Part shown: positions 31,438-44,816 of the stretch, in pieces | How positions within the stretch are numbered: position 1 is the first letter of the stretch | How the letters are laid out: each line of letters starts with the position of its first letter | NCBI GenBank assembly: GCA_949358305.1 | Contig: OX442318.1 | Span: 7,488,501 to 7,552,500 of the forward strand | DNA: 64,000 bases | DNA from: Strigamia acuminata | Lineage: Eukaryota > Arthropoda > Chilopoda > Geophilomorpha > Linotaeniidae | Direction of reading: 5' to 3' | Notes under the pieces: generated by a model | The model's database searches: none | The model's input: the letters and a program-made list of their open reading frames with translations, nothing else | Told to the model about the DNA's origin: nothing | Translations under genes and position numbers: made by a program

Positions 31438-34389
31438 TTATTCCCTATCAATCTGACAAATTCCCCATTCCCTCGCTATAACGAGGTCACACCTTTTTAC
31501 GGCGCATTAACTCCGACCCCCGCCGAGCAAAAATCGATACAACAGTAACCAGGGTTTGCATAAATTGCGAAATGAGTGACCAAAACAGACGTGGGACGAT
31601 AAACAAGGGCTAAGATGCACTCTAGCTTTCTGTTCCCATGGTAACAGGAAGGAAAACAACATCTATATTTCGTGCCAGCCTACATGTTGATGGCAACACG
31701 AGACAGAAATGTGCGCCGAAAAGAAGTGGGAGTTAGGCTTATGTTTCTTTATTTTTGGGTCAGTTCTAGCCGGGTTTTGACCGTGTAACTAAAGGGTTAA
31801 ACGCAATAAAGATGTCGACTGTCAATGCGAGTTGATTGAGGGTCCCCTGCGCACGATCAATATGGAAATCGTGTCCAGTCACGTGGGGCTGCTTGCCTGC
31901 AGTGTTCGGTGTCCTTTTTGGCGAGAAAATGTCTTGGCCGATTTATGGTCAGTTGAGTGGATTTTATAAAGTCGGCTGGTGAATTGTACACTCGAATTGA
32001 GTTGGGTTTTGTCCGGGTTCAACGGGTTAATGGAGTGTGAGTCGTGAGGTGGGAGCAATCAATGCGCGGGCAGTGTTAATGGCTATCGACAGTGGACACA
32101 AGAGCGTGGGATTCGAAGGGAACTTCGATCCAGGGTCCAGTGGTCACTCGAGTGGGGTCTGTTTCCACTTTGAGGTCAGAGGACGTGAAATGGCCATGGG
32201 AAAAAAGAAATAAAATTGTGTTTGGATAAAAAATCGTGTCGGGAAAAGCGCCATTGTTAATGTGTGCAAATAATTCGGTTTGATAACGCAAATGTTCATT
32301 ATTTATTTCATTATTTTGTTATTAGGTTATTTTGTAGGGGGGGGGGAATTGTTTTGGGGATTTAGGGGCTTTTTTTGGGGCCCTTTTTGGGACCCTATTT
32401 GATAGGAATTTTTTTTTAATTATATATTTTAATGTAATTATTTATTCACGTTCGTTAGGGGCCCTTTTTGGGGCCCTATTTGATAGGATTTTTTTATATA
32501 TATATATTTTAATGTAATTATTCATTCACGTTCGTTCTTGTGCACCTTTTTTGGGGCCATCTTTGCAATGGCGTGTGATTCGGGCCCCAGACGGGGATTC
32601 ACAGTCTGGGGGCCCTTTTTTCAGCTTTTTTTGGGCCCTAATTGAAAAAAAATTCGAATTTTATTTTTTTTTAATATTTTTTAAATTTTTTATTTTTTTT
32701 TTGGGGGGGAGGGAATTTTGGGGTCCTTGAAGCTGCATGGGGCCTTATTTGGGGCCATATTTGAAAAAAAATTAAATTTTGATTTCTTAAAAAAAAAAAA
32801 TTTTTTTTTGGGGGGGGAGGGGGGATTTGGGGCCCACACCTGATTTTATAATTTTTTTTTAAATTTTTAATGTAATTATTTATTGATTAATTTTTTTTTA
32901 TATTTATTTTAACGTGAAAGAAATCGACTGCAATGCAAGTTAATCGCTTAACAACCATCACTTGAATGTTTAAGAGCAGGGAGTTAATAAAAAAAAAATC
33001 AGAATAAAAATGGCTGTCGACCCCTAGTGGAGGAGGGAGTGAGACAACCACAAGTTTTGTTACTTTGTCTGTTTGGTTGAAACGACAAGGTTGAAGAGTC
33101 TTTTCCAATAAATGGAAGACACGAGAAAACAGCGTGGGGAGGGAAAAAAAACCAATAAAAAACACACTTACTCCACCCGCTTCCATCCAGGGCGAATACA
33201 AAACGCACCTACACTTTTCTTTTGTACGTGGTCCTCAGTTCCCCTACAGGGGGGTGTCCAACGTCGAGGGATAGTGTAGCTGGTCGTCAGACAATGTGAA
33301 AGAAAAAAAACTGATTGGACAGTCGCAATACAGAAGACGGTTGTCATTTATTTCTGCAGCTGTCAAGTGTGAAAATACTGAAAAATTAGCATATTTTATC
33401 CAGTTTTTGTTCATTTTTAGATGTTTTTTTCTGAAATTTGAAAGGTTTCATGCAAGTTTGGGTTTCGGGTCAGTGTGGGGCCCTTCTTGGGGCCCTTTGT
33501 GGGCCCTATTTGAGTTTTTGAAGAAAGGTTTACAATTTTTTTTTTTGAAAATTTTTTTTTTGGGGATTTTGAGAGCTCTGTTATTGCACGGGGCCCTTCT
33601 CGGTGCATGGGGCCCTTTTTGCTACATGGGGCTCTTCTGGCAGCTCTTTTTTAGGCCTTCTTTAAAAAAAAAAAAAATTTTTCTTATTTGAAATATTTTC
33701 TTTTTTGGATTTCGGGAGCCCCTGCACAGTGCATGGGGCGCTTTCCCTGCAACACCTTCCAAACCAATAAATCTTCTGAGTTTAAAAGATGAATTGATTT
33801 GGCATCCATTTTGAATCAATCTAAATTGATTTTTAATGTTTAATTTGTGTTTCGTGATGAAAATTTGTCTAAAATTGTCTGAAAAAAGAATATTAATTTT
33901 TAGTCTTTATTGATTGATAGACGCAAGGGCTTGGATGCTGTATAATAAAATGGGGGTCTCGCTCTTGTATTTCAAAAGGAACCACTAAGTTCCCCCTGTA
34001 AAGTTGGAAAATAAGAGGGTGTTTGAGTACAATGACCCCTACGGGTATTTCCCACATGAGCCACAGAAAAAGGGGATGTAGGGGGAAATAAAGAGAATCA
34101 TCATTCAATCACAAACAACTTTTTCCATTAAAATCTTATGGAACAGCATCGTCTACAAATCCATTTTAAAACCATTTGCTTTTTCCTATTTTTCAATTTT
34201 TTTTTTTTTTTTTACTTTCCTTCCAATGTGTGCACGTGACAGAAGCCAACAAAGTTCCAATTGTGAGGTGCCAAAGCGCGTAAAATTTTTCACTCTATAT
34301 TTCTTTGCCTCGGAGCTACATGTCAACAACACACCAGATATATATATATATATTTTTTTTAATTTTAAAATTTACAAATTATGATTATT

Positions 34390-34531
34390 TTATCGATTAT
34401 AACAAAAATTATTTATATTAAATTTTTTTAACATGGTGTTCTATGGACAACCAACCATCCAATCCATTTTTAAATATTTGTCATAATAAAAAAATCGTTA
34501 AATCGCAGTTCGTTATAACGAGGTTTGACTG
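34390..34531. mobile_element. Tigger/pogo-like MITE, diverged
   Basis: Shares AACATGGTGTTCTATGGACA with the 20.2-kb copy and ends CGTTATAACGAGGTTTGACTG. The left end is eroded. Confidence 0.7.
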
Positions 34532-35641
34532 TATATATTTTAAAAACGGAAAAACCGTTTGAAACGAGTAAGCCGGATTTCTTCGGAGAAAAATATGGCT
34601 TTAAATGTCTTTTAATTGCTGAAAAGTTAATGTAAATTTGAACTTTTAGCTTCGTAAAGTCACATTAACAAAGATTTTAAACCGGAAAGGCGCGCCGTTC
34701 CGGTTTAAAATCACCAGGCAACAAAGAAAAATAATACCGTAGTTTATTTTTCACTAATTAGTAGAAATTATAAAATTACATTATTTTATATTTCCAATTA
34801 CTAATCCGTATTTACAATATCCCACCAACTGCGTTCCGCCAAGGCATTATTTTCTGCTCCCACCCCCGAAAACGAGGCGAGCGTTCTAATTCCATGCACA
34901 TAATTTAACTATCGACAAACCTTTATGGGTTTTACATCGCCCTTTATAACGACCAACCGATGCGTCCATAAAACGGCAAAATAACGTCAAGAAATTGATC
35001 CAATTTCGCAGAACAAATCAATCATAATCCGTGCGCCGCGATCAATTAAGCGAGTACTTAGAACGCTGCCCATGCGAGCGAGGCTAAAACGACAGTATCT
35101 GTTTATTGACCCTGCACGACGTCGAGTCTCGTCTCTGCCTTTTCGGCGCCTTTTTAAATCGCCGCTCCCGAAAAGAGCAGATCTGCGGCCGAGACTCGAT
35201 CGTGAGCCGAATCACGACGGCTTTTGTCATTTCGTGCGGATTAAAGCGCTCCCCCTTTGTGTCGACCAATTTTTGCATTTGTGTGCGTGTACCCAACACA
35301 CTGCCCCATCTCCCTTTCCCTTTCAGACTAAACCCCCAACCCCACCAACCTCGAGCCGGACCACCGCGTGTGAAAGTTGGGCGGCGATAAAAGGCGCGTG
35401 GCGCTCGCGCTCTCGGTCAACATACGCCAGCTTGTGTGGACATCGCTCTGCTGCCTAATTAAACGCGCAAAAAATAGGGCCGGGTGGGCGGCGAGGGCAG
35501 GTCGAGGCACGGAAAAAACCAAAAGGGGTGACGGGGTTTTTATTTTTTTAATTTAATAATAATGACAAAACCGAATTAATCAGTTTTAGACTGTTTCAGT
35601 GCTTTTAATTGTACTAAGTTGAGATTTTTTGTGTTTTTATC

Positions 35642-35662
35642 GTGTGTGTGTGTGTGTGTTTG
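35642..35662. repeat. TG microsatellite
   Basis: Run of TG dinucleotides. A CT run follows at about 35,863-35,898. Confidence 0.85.
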
Positions 35663-37027
35663 TGATCTTTTCCTTCCTCCTTCAACTCGCGTCCGTTTGT
35701 CACGACGCTCTTTTTCTTTTATTCGTGCGAGAATATCTGATGGCACACAGACGCCACTTTGTTTCCCCACACGCCGTCGCACGCAATTCCAGCGATAAGT
35801 CGAGAATGAGCGAGAGGCAAAAAGACATAGCGCGCTTATCACTTCCTCGTGTATTTAATGGCTCTCTCTCTCGCTCTCTTTCTCTCTCTCTCTCCGCTGC
35901 GCCCGCAACCAGCAACTCGGGACGGCGAGACCGGGCATGATACATCGGTTAAAGCGAGTCAGATCCGCCCTTGCATGGCGGCTTTCCATTCTTTTTATCC
36001 CCGTCAACGTGAAAGTATGAGCGCAAAAAAGATTACAGTAAAATGTGGACTTTTTGGACGTTAAAATTGGCGTAGCTCGAAAACCGCAAGAGCTAGGTGT
36101 CTGAAAGTGTGGAAAGCGTCGGAAAAGCATGCTGGAAACCCCCGGACCAAGTTTGACTCGTGTGTGGAGCCACGAGCCGTGGGAAAAAGCTAGGTTCGGT
36201 GCTCATCCGAATCGGACAGCAAACGCCCAGCAGCTGGTGGCCTAGCAGTAGGGGCGGGCGAGCGGCACGTGCCGCCATCCGCTAGACGTCAAAAGCGCTG
36301 CTCCTCTATTCGATATAACGAGTTTGCGAGTGGAGAAACGGACGAGGCATCTTTTTTGAGACGGGGATGCGGATGAGCCACGGTTGCCTGGCAACGAGTC
36401 AGGCGGTGCGTGGAAATCTGACGCTCGTGAGTTGGTGCGGAAGAAACATTATCATTGGACGAGAGGGGGAAGGCGAGGGAGTCTTGAAGTGGAAAAGGAG
36501 GGGAGTTGGGATCGAGAGATGGGTGGAGTTGTACAGTGAGAGAGAGGGGGTATTATGCATTGTTAACAAAGTCGAGTCAATTGTTTTTTTTTTTTTGTTG
36601 TTTTTTTATATTTCGTAAAATTCTAATATATTACACATTTTTTTTTTCTTCTTGTAAGTGACTAGAAAATAAATAATTAACAATAAACCAAAAAAAAAAA
36701 ATTTAGATTTTTTTGTTTTATAAATAAATCTCGTTTTTAGAATTTTTTTTTTTTTTTTATAATTTTTTTTTTTTTTTTTTTATTATTATATATATTTTTT
36801 TTTTGGTTTATCTTGGAAATTGAGCCAAGTTTCATTTCCAAAAATAATTTCGTCCTGCACTATAGAGATGCAAACTAAAGTGACGACAAACACGGCGCAC
36901 GCACATTTACGGAGTTTAGTGACAAACGTGCCCACTGCACACTCGTATTCAACGACGGACATTGAACGGGGATGGATGCGAGTCTGTCCAGATATATACA
37001 GTCAAACTGCACAGGGGAATCGTCACT

Positions 37028-37033
37028 TTTATT
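37028..37033 (-). terminator. Candidate AATAAA poly(A) signal after the ETS stop codon
   Basis: AATAAA on the minus strand about 20 nt past the stop at 37,052. This would give a very short 3' UTR, so signals further downstream (TTTATT near 36,779) may be used instead. Confidence 0.3.
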
Positions 37034-37051
37034 CGACCTACCGATCGTGGG

Positions 37052-37599
37052 TCACGCGTAGTGCGAGTAGGAGCCGATGTGCGGTGTCACATGGCTCGAA
37101 TGATGGCTCATTCCGTGGCCAGTGGCAGCTGCAATATTTGAGTACAAATTGGCACCTGGGTTGGTCCAGTAGGATGTGGGAGAGGGGAAAATCCCTGCGG
37201 ACGACGACGGGATCGCGGCGTGAGCGCCCACGAAGTTCAGCTTGGGACTGGTGTGGTAGGACGCCGACATGAAGAGATCCGACTGGTATTTGTATGTTGT
37301 GGGGTCGGCCGCGGCCGGCTGCGTCGCCGCCGCTAGTCCTTGAAAGTCAAATTTGTACGCGTATCTTTTACCGTGCACTTTGGTCATAATGTTTTTGTCG
37401 TAGTAGTATCTCAGCGCCCGACTCAGTTTGTCGTAGTTCATGTTGGGTTTCGATTTACGTTCGCCCCATCGACGCGCCACTTCGTCCGGATCCGTCAGTT
37501 TGAATTCTCCGTTCGTTCCTTCCCATGTGATGCAGTTGGCGTTGCTGCTGTCCGACAGCAATTCCAAAAGGAACTGCCATAGTTGGATTTGACCACTAC
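37052..37599 (-). CDS. Ets65A: Ets65A (ERG/FLI-type) last exon: ETS DNA-binding domain and C-terminal tail
   Basis: The exon starts after an acceptor CCTACCAG-like border (CCAG|GTAGTGG) in phase 1 and ends at TGA (37,054-37,052). It encodes the whole ETS domain, a winged helix that binds GGAA-core DNA in the nucleus: [17 protein letters not shown], then [20 protein letters not shown], and the recognition helix [14 protein letters not shown] with both DNA-contacting arginines, ending YAYKFDF. The tail [15 protein letters not shown] and YKYQSDLF is what I know from arthropod Ets65A, and the end [14 protein letters not shown] corresponds to the ERG/FLI C-terminus. This is the most secure protein in the window. 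The plus-strand frames over it are shadows. Confidence 0.97.
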
Positions 37600-39009
37600 C
37601 TGGGAACGGACAAACAAAGAAAAAATCGATCATCAATAAATGTGAAACTAAAAATTGTTGATGGATAATGATATTGTTACAATGAGTTGTATATAATTGT
37701 TGTTTACAATAAAATTCAGTGTTAGTAATAAGAATTGCCTAGTGCAAGGGGTCCCCGAAGTCCAGGGTTCTCGAGTTGTTTATTAAAGTCCCTAGACTTA
37801 AGAAAAATTTGAAAAAATTAACTTTTAATACTTGGATTTGATTTTTCTTGTAGGATTATGTACAAATACAATCGTCTTACCGATCAAGCCTATGCCGCAA
37901 AGACAAGGAGTGACCAGGGACTCGGGATATTTCACGTGAGTAACGTTATTTGTGTACACCTCCGTACTGTTAGCTACGTATCAAACTAACCAATCGCTTT
38001 AGCACGCCAGCTAGAAGCGATAAATTCACCACATTTAGTGAGTTACGGGAAAAACGGTCCCGTAAGCCTAACTGTGGTAATGTCTGATGAAATTTTCAAA
38101 CTGATTCAATAATATTTATTTAAAATATCAGCGATAAACGTAAAAACAGGTGTCGATAAAGTCTGCGGAATTTCCGTTCATTCTTTCCCACGGTAGTGAG
38201 GTTATATTTAGAGTCAATGTCGAAAGACCCCACAAATGTGTCTTGCGATGTATTTTGAAATGCATTGTGTTTTGCGAGAATGCATCTTGTGATACATTTT
38301 TGCATGCTATTGGTTCGCAAATGATAATAAATTTTATAAAATTACGAAATGCATTCCCAATACTCCGGGGTCATCTTTAACAGCGTATAAGCCACCGTTT
38401 TTCATTAAACGCGAGCACGTATTTTCTGGCACTAAAAATTACACCGGTGAAAGGTCCCTCGACATGATAAATGAAGGCCAATAGATATTGGCCCCGCATC
38501 CGATCAAAACGCTATAGGAGTGGATTGAATTACATAATGAGCAGCGGAAGATGACGGGAAAAGACCCCTTCCTCCACTCTCTCGGTGGTCTCTTGAGCCA
38601 ATTCTTTAACCTGATAAACATTCAAACAGATTGGGCTTTGGCCAACACCGTCAAAGGGGGTGGGTCGGTCGGAATGAAAAGCCGCGCCTGAATTGCAGCG
38701 GGCGAACTGTCCAGCCATGCAGTCAACTCGAGCGGTTCGGGTGGCAAGATTTTAATTCACATACGCGTGCTGATAAACGAATGCACAAGATGTAGGAGGA
38801 TGGAGGGGCGGTGGGAGGAAGGAAGGACGGAAGGAAGTCACGCCCGTGCGGTTGAGTGGCGGCGCTTATTTTATTCGTAAAATTTCCTTCCTTCCCGGTG
38901 GCTACCTGAGTGTGTGATGCCATTAAAGGGTTATGTTAAGCGCAATCAGCGCTGCACGAATTAAAGAAAACAAATGAATTTGATTTTTCCTCTTTTTTTT
39001 GCTGTTTAC

Positions 39010-39057
39010 CTGAGCTTGCCAATCTGCTACTCGTGGGACCGAACATTTGATAGGGAT
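39010..39057 (-). CDS. Ets65A: Ets65A 48-nt exon just before the ETS domain
   Basis: Flanked by TTTTCCAG and GTAAAC. Read in phase 1 it gives DPYQMFGPTSSRLASS, which matches the DPYQILGPTSSRLANP segment that precedes [10 protein letters not shown] in vertebrate ERG and FLI1. It joins in phase with the exons on both sides. In the naive frame it reads differently and is easy to miss. Confidence 0.93.
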
Positions 39058-41066
39058 CTGGAAAAGCGAGAGAGAAAGAGAATAAATATATATAAAAAGA
39101 TAAAAGTCATCAGTAAAATGGGGGCACGGTGGACACTGTGGAAAAAAGCCGGAAATTACGTAGTGGGTGGCCAGAGTGGTGACTCCAGTGACGCGTGACG
39201 CTCGAATCACGCCCCATCGAAGCGGTGCCTGATTTTTGTACTGCACTCGGACCAACGTGGGCTAATAAGCCTAACGAGGGCTGCTAACAACGTTGAAAGA
39301 AATCAGGGTCGACACGGCCAGACCGCTAGCCGCCGCTGCATTCATGAAGGATGTTCGACGCCCGTGTCAAGCGCTAACTGAATTATGGGGGGCGCTTCGG
39401 TTGACCCGTCGTATATTTATGTATCGTTCCCCTCGCACGAATGCGACATGCTAAAATCTAATATCAGTCAATTTGTTTCGTATTTGTTTGATTGTTTGGC
39501 AATATGTTTTGGGTGGAATAACAATTTGTCTAAAAAAATTTCAATTGTGGTGCAGTGTCTAGTGATGTTTCAAAGGAATAGTCAGCAAAAATCAGATTAA
39601 AAAAAAAATTATTTAACGTAAAAAAAGACCCATCTTAAGGTTTGAAGGGTTAATGTGCAGAATTTAATGTAGTGGACGTGGATTGAAGATTAAGGATTTT
39701 TTTATATCACTTTTTATTTAATCTGTCGTTTTCAAATTGAGAAAGATTTTTTTTCATTAAAATTTGCAGTGCACACGTTTTTTCCGCTCGCGACACTTGA
39801 GACTCTGAGTCGGCACAAATGACCAACACGGAAAAGGATTTTTAAGCCGAAAATCTAATTTCATTTGATGCTGACTTTAGAGAAATGAAAAAGTTATTTA
39901 AAAAAAAAATATATATTCGTGTCGAAAAAATTATTAAATACCCGAGCGTTTATTTGAAGCTTTACGGCACTTTTTTCAAGGCGCCGTGTACACAAGTTAC
40001 ATTTAACGTTTTAATTTAATTTCCCCTTATTTCTTTTTTTACATATAAAACTTGTGTGGAAAATGAAGAATCAAAGGATTGTGTGACCCCTGTTGGTCGA
40101 TTCTCACTTTTCCATTTCATGGAGTCTGAGCAGTGGTTCGGAATCCTCCCATTCCCTTGCTTTCCACTCTCGCATGCAGATTGGTTAAAACAGGAGTGAG
40201 AGAACCCAGGCAGCAACGCCCTTTATTGACCACCCTCTATCTCCTTACATCATCACATTATTGATCCCCCCCCCCCTCAAAAAAATCCTCCAACTTGTGA
40301 AAAAATAAATTAACAGCAATAGTCGTGAACAGCGCAATAAAAATCAAGTAACACCGTTGTGGTCTTATTTAATTATGGAACCTGGCAACTAATGGAGATG
40401 AATGGTATATCCCAAAGGACCCTAGTCAAATCACGGTTGCAACTGATCAATTGAGTGCCACAACGCAGTGGCAACGCGCCCCTGCCAGTGATCAAAATCT
40501 AATCTGGCCAATTAGTGAAACTCCGCAGTACAGTTGTGTGTATACAAAAATGCTTGCAGACCCACGTATGGTTTAACCATAATATTAGAAATAAATAAAG
40601 TTTATTCATTATTGTGCTACAGCACTTTTTTGTTGCATTTTCCGTTTAAGGTGGTCATGATTCCAAAGTTTTTGCCAGGGGTTGTATATTATAAATAATT
40701 AGAAGAAAAAAATGGAGATTTTTTTGTCGACTCCCGAGCTAAGTGACTGTTTAGTTCCCGCGAAAACTACACGCACATAAACGTCATTAATGGTTCCCCG
40801 GTGTTCAGGAATGACGGACGTAAAACAAACGTGTGTGTAGTCATTGCACAAGATGGAACAGTAGTAATTTGGTCCGATATGGGGCACCACATTTTATAGA
40901 TGCAAAAATGCTCGGAAATAATTTTTCCGACCCCGAATTGTTCTTAGGGCCCCCGCAATACCTAAAACCGGTCCTGGCCGTTCCGGTAAAAGATTCGAAA
41001 ACAAAATGCCGTTGCGGTTTAAAATCACCAGGCAACAAAATTTGGCCAGGAAGATGTACACGGTTT

Positions 41067-41105
<39 letters not shown>

Positions 41106-41197
41106 GAGATGTTTATATGGAGGAAAAAGTGCGTTTTAGAATCAAAGAAATAAGGTGTTAACAAGTGAATGAATTGATGTAATGTGGGGAAGCTTAC

Positions 41198-41272
41198 CTT
41201 GACGTAAATGTGAATGTGGATGCGCATCCAATGGAGGTTTACTCATTCCATGAATAGTGTTGTGGGAAAAAC
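41198..41272 (-). CDS. Ets65A: Ets65A linker exon (75 nt)
   Basis: Bounded by TTTTACAG and GTAAGC, phase 1 on both sides. Encodes FSHNTIHGMSKPPLDAHPHS and four more residues. The SKPPL word parallels the NKSPPL of FLI1 in the region between the PNT and ETS domains. Being a multiple of three with symmetric phase, it can be skipped without a frameshift. Confidence 0.85.
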
Positions 41273-42946
41273 CTGTAAAAAAAAAGCAAAAATGGTAACT
41301 TATTCCTCCCCTCTTAATATTGACAATTGCCATCAGTTTGCCCCCTAGCAACCGTATTTCCATGACGTCATGCGCGTGTTCAACCAAGCCCCAATGATTG
41401 AGTTATGAACAACACAGAAAAGCAGTGAGAGGCATCGAGTTTTGCGGCAAAATTTAGGGGAGAGAAGGCGCCATCAAAAATTGCATTGGCCCAATCAAAT
41501 GGTCTGTTTGATTGTGGTTCAAAGAGACCGCCTGGTAACAGAACGCCGAAGCGTGCGCAAAGGGGCACCACATCTCACACAAAATGGCTGAAGGACGCTT
41601 CATTTGGATGATTCGTTCTTTTCACTTTGAAACTGAATTGCAGATTTTTGCATTTGCAAACTCTGCTTTTCCCATTATCTTTCTTTCATTCAGCCACAGT
41701 ATAAAATACTAAATATAAAATATATAAAAGGAAAAATTAAAAGCCGAGTAGTTAATTGAAACGATGGACAAATGGCCATTCACTTATTAGTGCCCACTTA
41801 ATTTCTTGCTCTCTTGATGCGTCAACAGATCTAGTGCTGATTGCAGACGTGAATCGCATGACGATGTGGCGTCATAATTGAACGAATGGTTCGTCACACG
41901 ACCGTGATAAATTATAAAAGCGAAACACACCGACATAACGGTCAATTTGTATGTTTTCTAATTAATCATCGCGTATAAAATTCATTAATTTCTATTATAC
42001 ATACAAAATACATTTATTAAAAAATTGGTTTGATTCCAGATGAAGCGTAAAAAAATATTTCAAAAAATTGATTATTCTATACTTATGGCACGCACCTTAC
42101 TAGGCGCATTCATAAAGTCACTTAAACTTGTCTAAACATAAAATTAAACACGTTAAAAAAATATAATACAAACAAGTTTAAATGGCTTTATTAATGCGCC
42201 TACAATTTTTAATACACACATTATATACGGCTTAGTCGGGTTTGGATGCTTGGCAGCAAAGCAAATGAATACAAACAAAAAAGGAAGCAGAGAAACCCTC
42301 ATCTATACACATAAGAGCAAAAGGGGATTGCATGTTTGAACAGACCTCGGGTTAAAATGGAATAGTGACGTTGAGGCTGAGTGCCATGAGGCATTTAGTC
42401 ATAATCAAGACTGGGATTAACAAACGAAGCTGACACCAAAAAATTGACATCCACGTCCCCCCCTTAGCAAACTGAATCCAAAGTGGAACGTTTGAATGAG
42501 CAGAAACACCAGTGAGTTGTCTGAGGGCCCTTCAACTTAGCTATGTGGGCGAGAAAAGAGAGGAAAATAAAGCACCGCCTGGCAGTCCCAAGTTGGCTTC
42601 GCTGCTTGTGCCGTTTCGACCACTTTGCAACGACGTATATGAATGGATGGCGGTGGCGGTGGCGAAGGTCGAGAGTCTGCGAACGGGGGAATAGGGAATT
42701 GTGGGATATCTCCACTCTTTGTCTCTAGGCCTCCCCTACCCCCACCACCACTACTCTTTTCCTAGAGCGATGACGCGGCCGGGATAGTGGCAATTTCGCT
42801 TTCTCCGCGCCCGCTGTTATTAAAAGTGTTTTCTGTTCAGAATGGTGCTTAACCCTCAGGATATTTGCTCGTGATCTCATGACGACAGAAAATAGAGCAG
42901 GAGGAAAAGAAATCAAATAAAATATATCTTTTTATGGGGGGAGGAA

Positions 42947-43289
42947 TACCGTAAGTAGAACACCCGCGCTCTATTGACAGAATTCTAGATTTTGCCTCGC
43001 GATTTGGATATTGAATTCGAAACCGGTTTGGTCAATTTAAAACATTTATTTTAGTCGTTTTGGTCAATTTAGACATTTGTTTTAGTCGTTTTGGTCAATT
43101 TAGACATTTATTTTAGTCGTTTTGGTCAATTTAGACATTTGTTTTAGTCGTTTTCTTCAATTTAGACATTTATTTTAGTCGTTTTGTTCAATTTAGACAT
43201 TGAATTTAGTCGTGTTGGTTAATTTAACCGCGTTGTAAAGGATACCGCTTTCAATTAGCATTTCGCGCTCAATGAGAGGCTTTACGGCA
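42947..43289. mobile_element. TACCGTAA-family MITE with six 31-bp units
   Basis: Left end TACCGTAAGTAGAACACCCG and right end CAATGAGAGGCTTTACGGCA are inverses of the family consensus. The insert at about 43,030-43,213 is the same 31-bp unit as at 25 kb and 28.5 kb. Lies in an Ets65A intron. Confidence 0.85.
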
Positions 43290-43864
43290 GCGCTTCTATA
43301 CCGATGGTGCACTGAGGGTTTAATATATGTAAGTGGTTAAAAACCACGGGTTAATATTGCAATTTTGGTGCGCGAAATTCGGCAGGGCTGAACCGTAATT
43401 TTCGCTTTTGGATTTCGGAAACAAATGGGTTTAATCGAGACGTGCTAGCAAGATGAGTTGTCAATGCTTCGAGGCACTGCTCAACCCTTTTATTATCGTT
43501 CTTCGACAAAGTTCACGCGCGCCAACGTCAACTCGTCGTGTCGCGAACGACGAAGACGGTCCGCACCGGTCTCTCCTCTCTTGTTGATATCCGGTCGTGG
43601 TTCATTTGGTAACAACGCCACTTCCGGCATTTTGATTGAAATCGAATAATTCAAAATAAATTGAATTTGAAGGGGAATTCATTTCCAAACTCAAATGCCT
43701 CGAACGGTTAAGCAACCGCGACTCCAGAACGGATCAAATTGAAATTTCCTTTCCTTGACGCATTTCCGTCACCTCCCAACCACCCACCCACCCCCACCCA
43801 CAGATTAATTCCTCATCACCCCCCCATTTCTCAGGGGAGAACAAAGCGAAATAAGTCACAAAAT

Positions 43865-44010
43865 GCAAACACAATTTTAGTTTAAGTGTATTTTAAGTTT
43901 AAATTTTGATTTATTATAAATAAATAATTAATATAGGACTGGAAATGTCATTTTTGTTTTAAAATTGAAGTAAAACGCAAAATATTTTAATTTTTGAACG
44001 CGGGTACGCG
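43865..44010. repeat. Dispersed repeat shared by three loci
   Basis: AATTTTAGTTTAAGTGTATT and AAAATTGAAGTAAAACGCAA recur at about 46,566-46,740 and, inverted, at about 13,480-13,620. The exact element limits are unclear. Confidence 0.7.
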
Positions 44011-44765
44011 AAAAACAATCGCGAATCGTTCTCTAATTGATCTTCAATTTGAATATGAATTTCAATTTGATTCCATCGAATCATTACACGCTATTCATGA
44101 GTTTGCACTCATTTTGAGTTTTGACCCAACATGAAACGGAATCTGCAGATACCGGTAAACAATTTGCGTGAATGGAAGCTGCAATTCATTTTATCCTTGG
44201 TTTATCGTCTCATCTGAAACTGGATTAATTAGCCGAGCTGCGGGCGCATTCCAGCTTCGCTTTTCGCTTTTCATTTTTCATTTTTCACAACTGTTTGCGG
44301 CGCAACAATATTTGCCAGAAAACGATAACGGCAAGTGTTGAGGAAAAGAAGGGAGGGAGAGGGAGCGGGAAGATGAAGTTTTTGGAGAATGGAGCAAGAT
44401 TGCCGCCAGCGTCGGCAGTCGTTCTTTTGTTTCGGGGACGCCTGTTGTCTTGGCGACAAAAGCGCAAAGCGAAATAGCACCAAGCGTTGAGAAGGAAATG
44501 AAGGAAATTGTAGATCGGGATTGGCAAATATAATTTTTGCTTTAATATTTCGCCGGGATAATGAAATGATAGCGACTTCCGCTCGTGACAACGCTATCCC
44601 AGCCTCCCCTTTTACCATCGTCATCCTCACGTAAGCAAATTAGACCAAATACAAATGCAGGATGTTAAATATGAATTTCACACTTGTCGTAGCGGAAAAG
44701 GATTTTTTTTTTTTTTTAGTGTTTATCAATCAAGGAATCGATAGAAATTGAATCAATTGGCTTAC

Positions 44766-44816
44766 CTTGGCTCTGAGTGGAGGTGTGGCTTCCCCACGCA
44801 CTTTTATACGAGGGTT
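44766..44816 (-). CDS. Ets65A: Ets65A linker exon (51 nt)
   Basis: Bounded by CATTTCAG and GTAAGC, phase 1 both sides. Encodes (E)PSYKSAWGSHTSTQSQ, which aligns with YEPPRRSAWTGHGHPTPQSK of ERG. The first codon is completed by a G from whichever exon precedes it: the 56.5-kb exon in the long form, or the 45.4-kb alternative first exon. Confidence 0.9.

Larger units (their letters stand above)
31440..37027. other. Intergenic, no gene recognised
   Basis: Holds G-rich words GGGGCCCTTTTTGGGG repeated at 32,330-32,840 and 33,470-33,740, a MITE at 34,390-34,531, GC-rich blocks at 34,850-35,520 and 36,150-36,540, and poly(T)/poly(A) at 36,580-36,810. Open frames in the GC-rich blocks (for example 35,072-35,458) show no domain. 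Part of it is downstream of the Ets65A gene. Confidence 0.45.

Noticed and set aside
35072-35458. 128-codon plus-strand frame in a GC-rich block
   Set aside because: The composition is GC-rich and Arg/Pro/Ser-rich in all frames, with no domain and no splice-consistent partner; probably a chance open frame.
36820-37582. Plus-strand frames 36,820-37,272 and 37,340-37,582
   Set aside because: They are antisense shadows of the ETS-domain exon.
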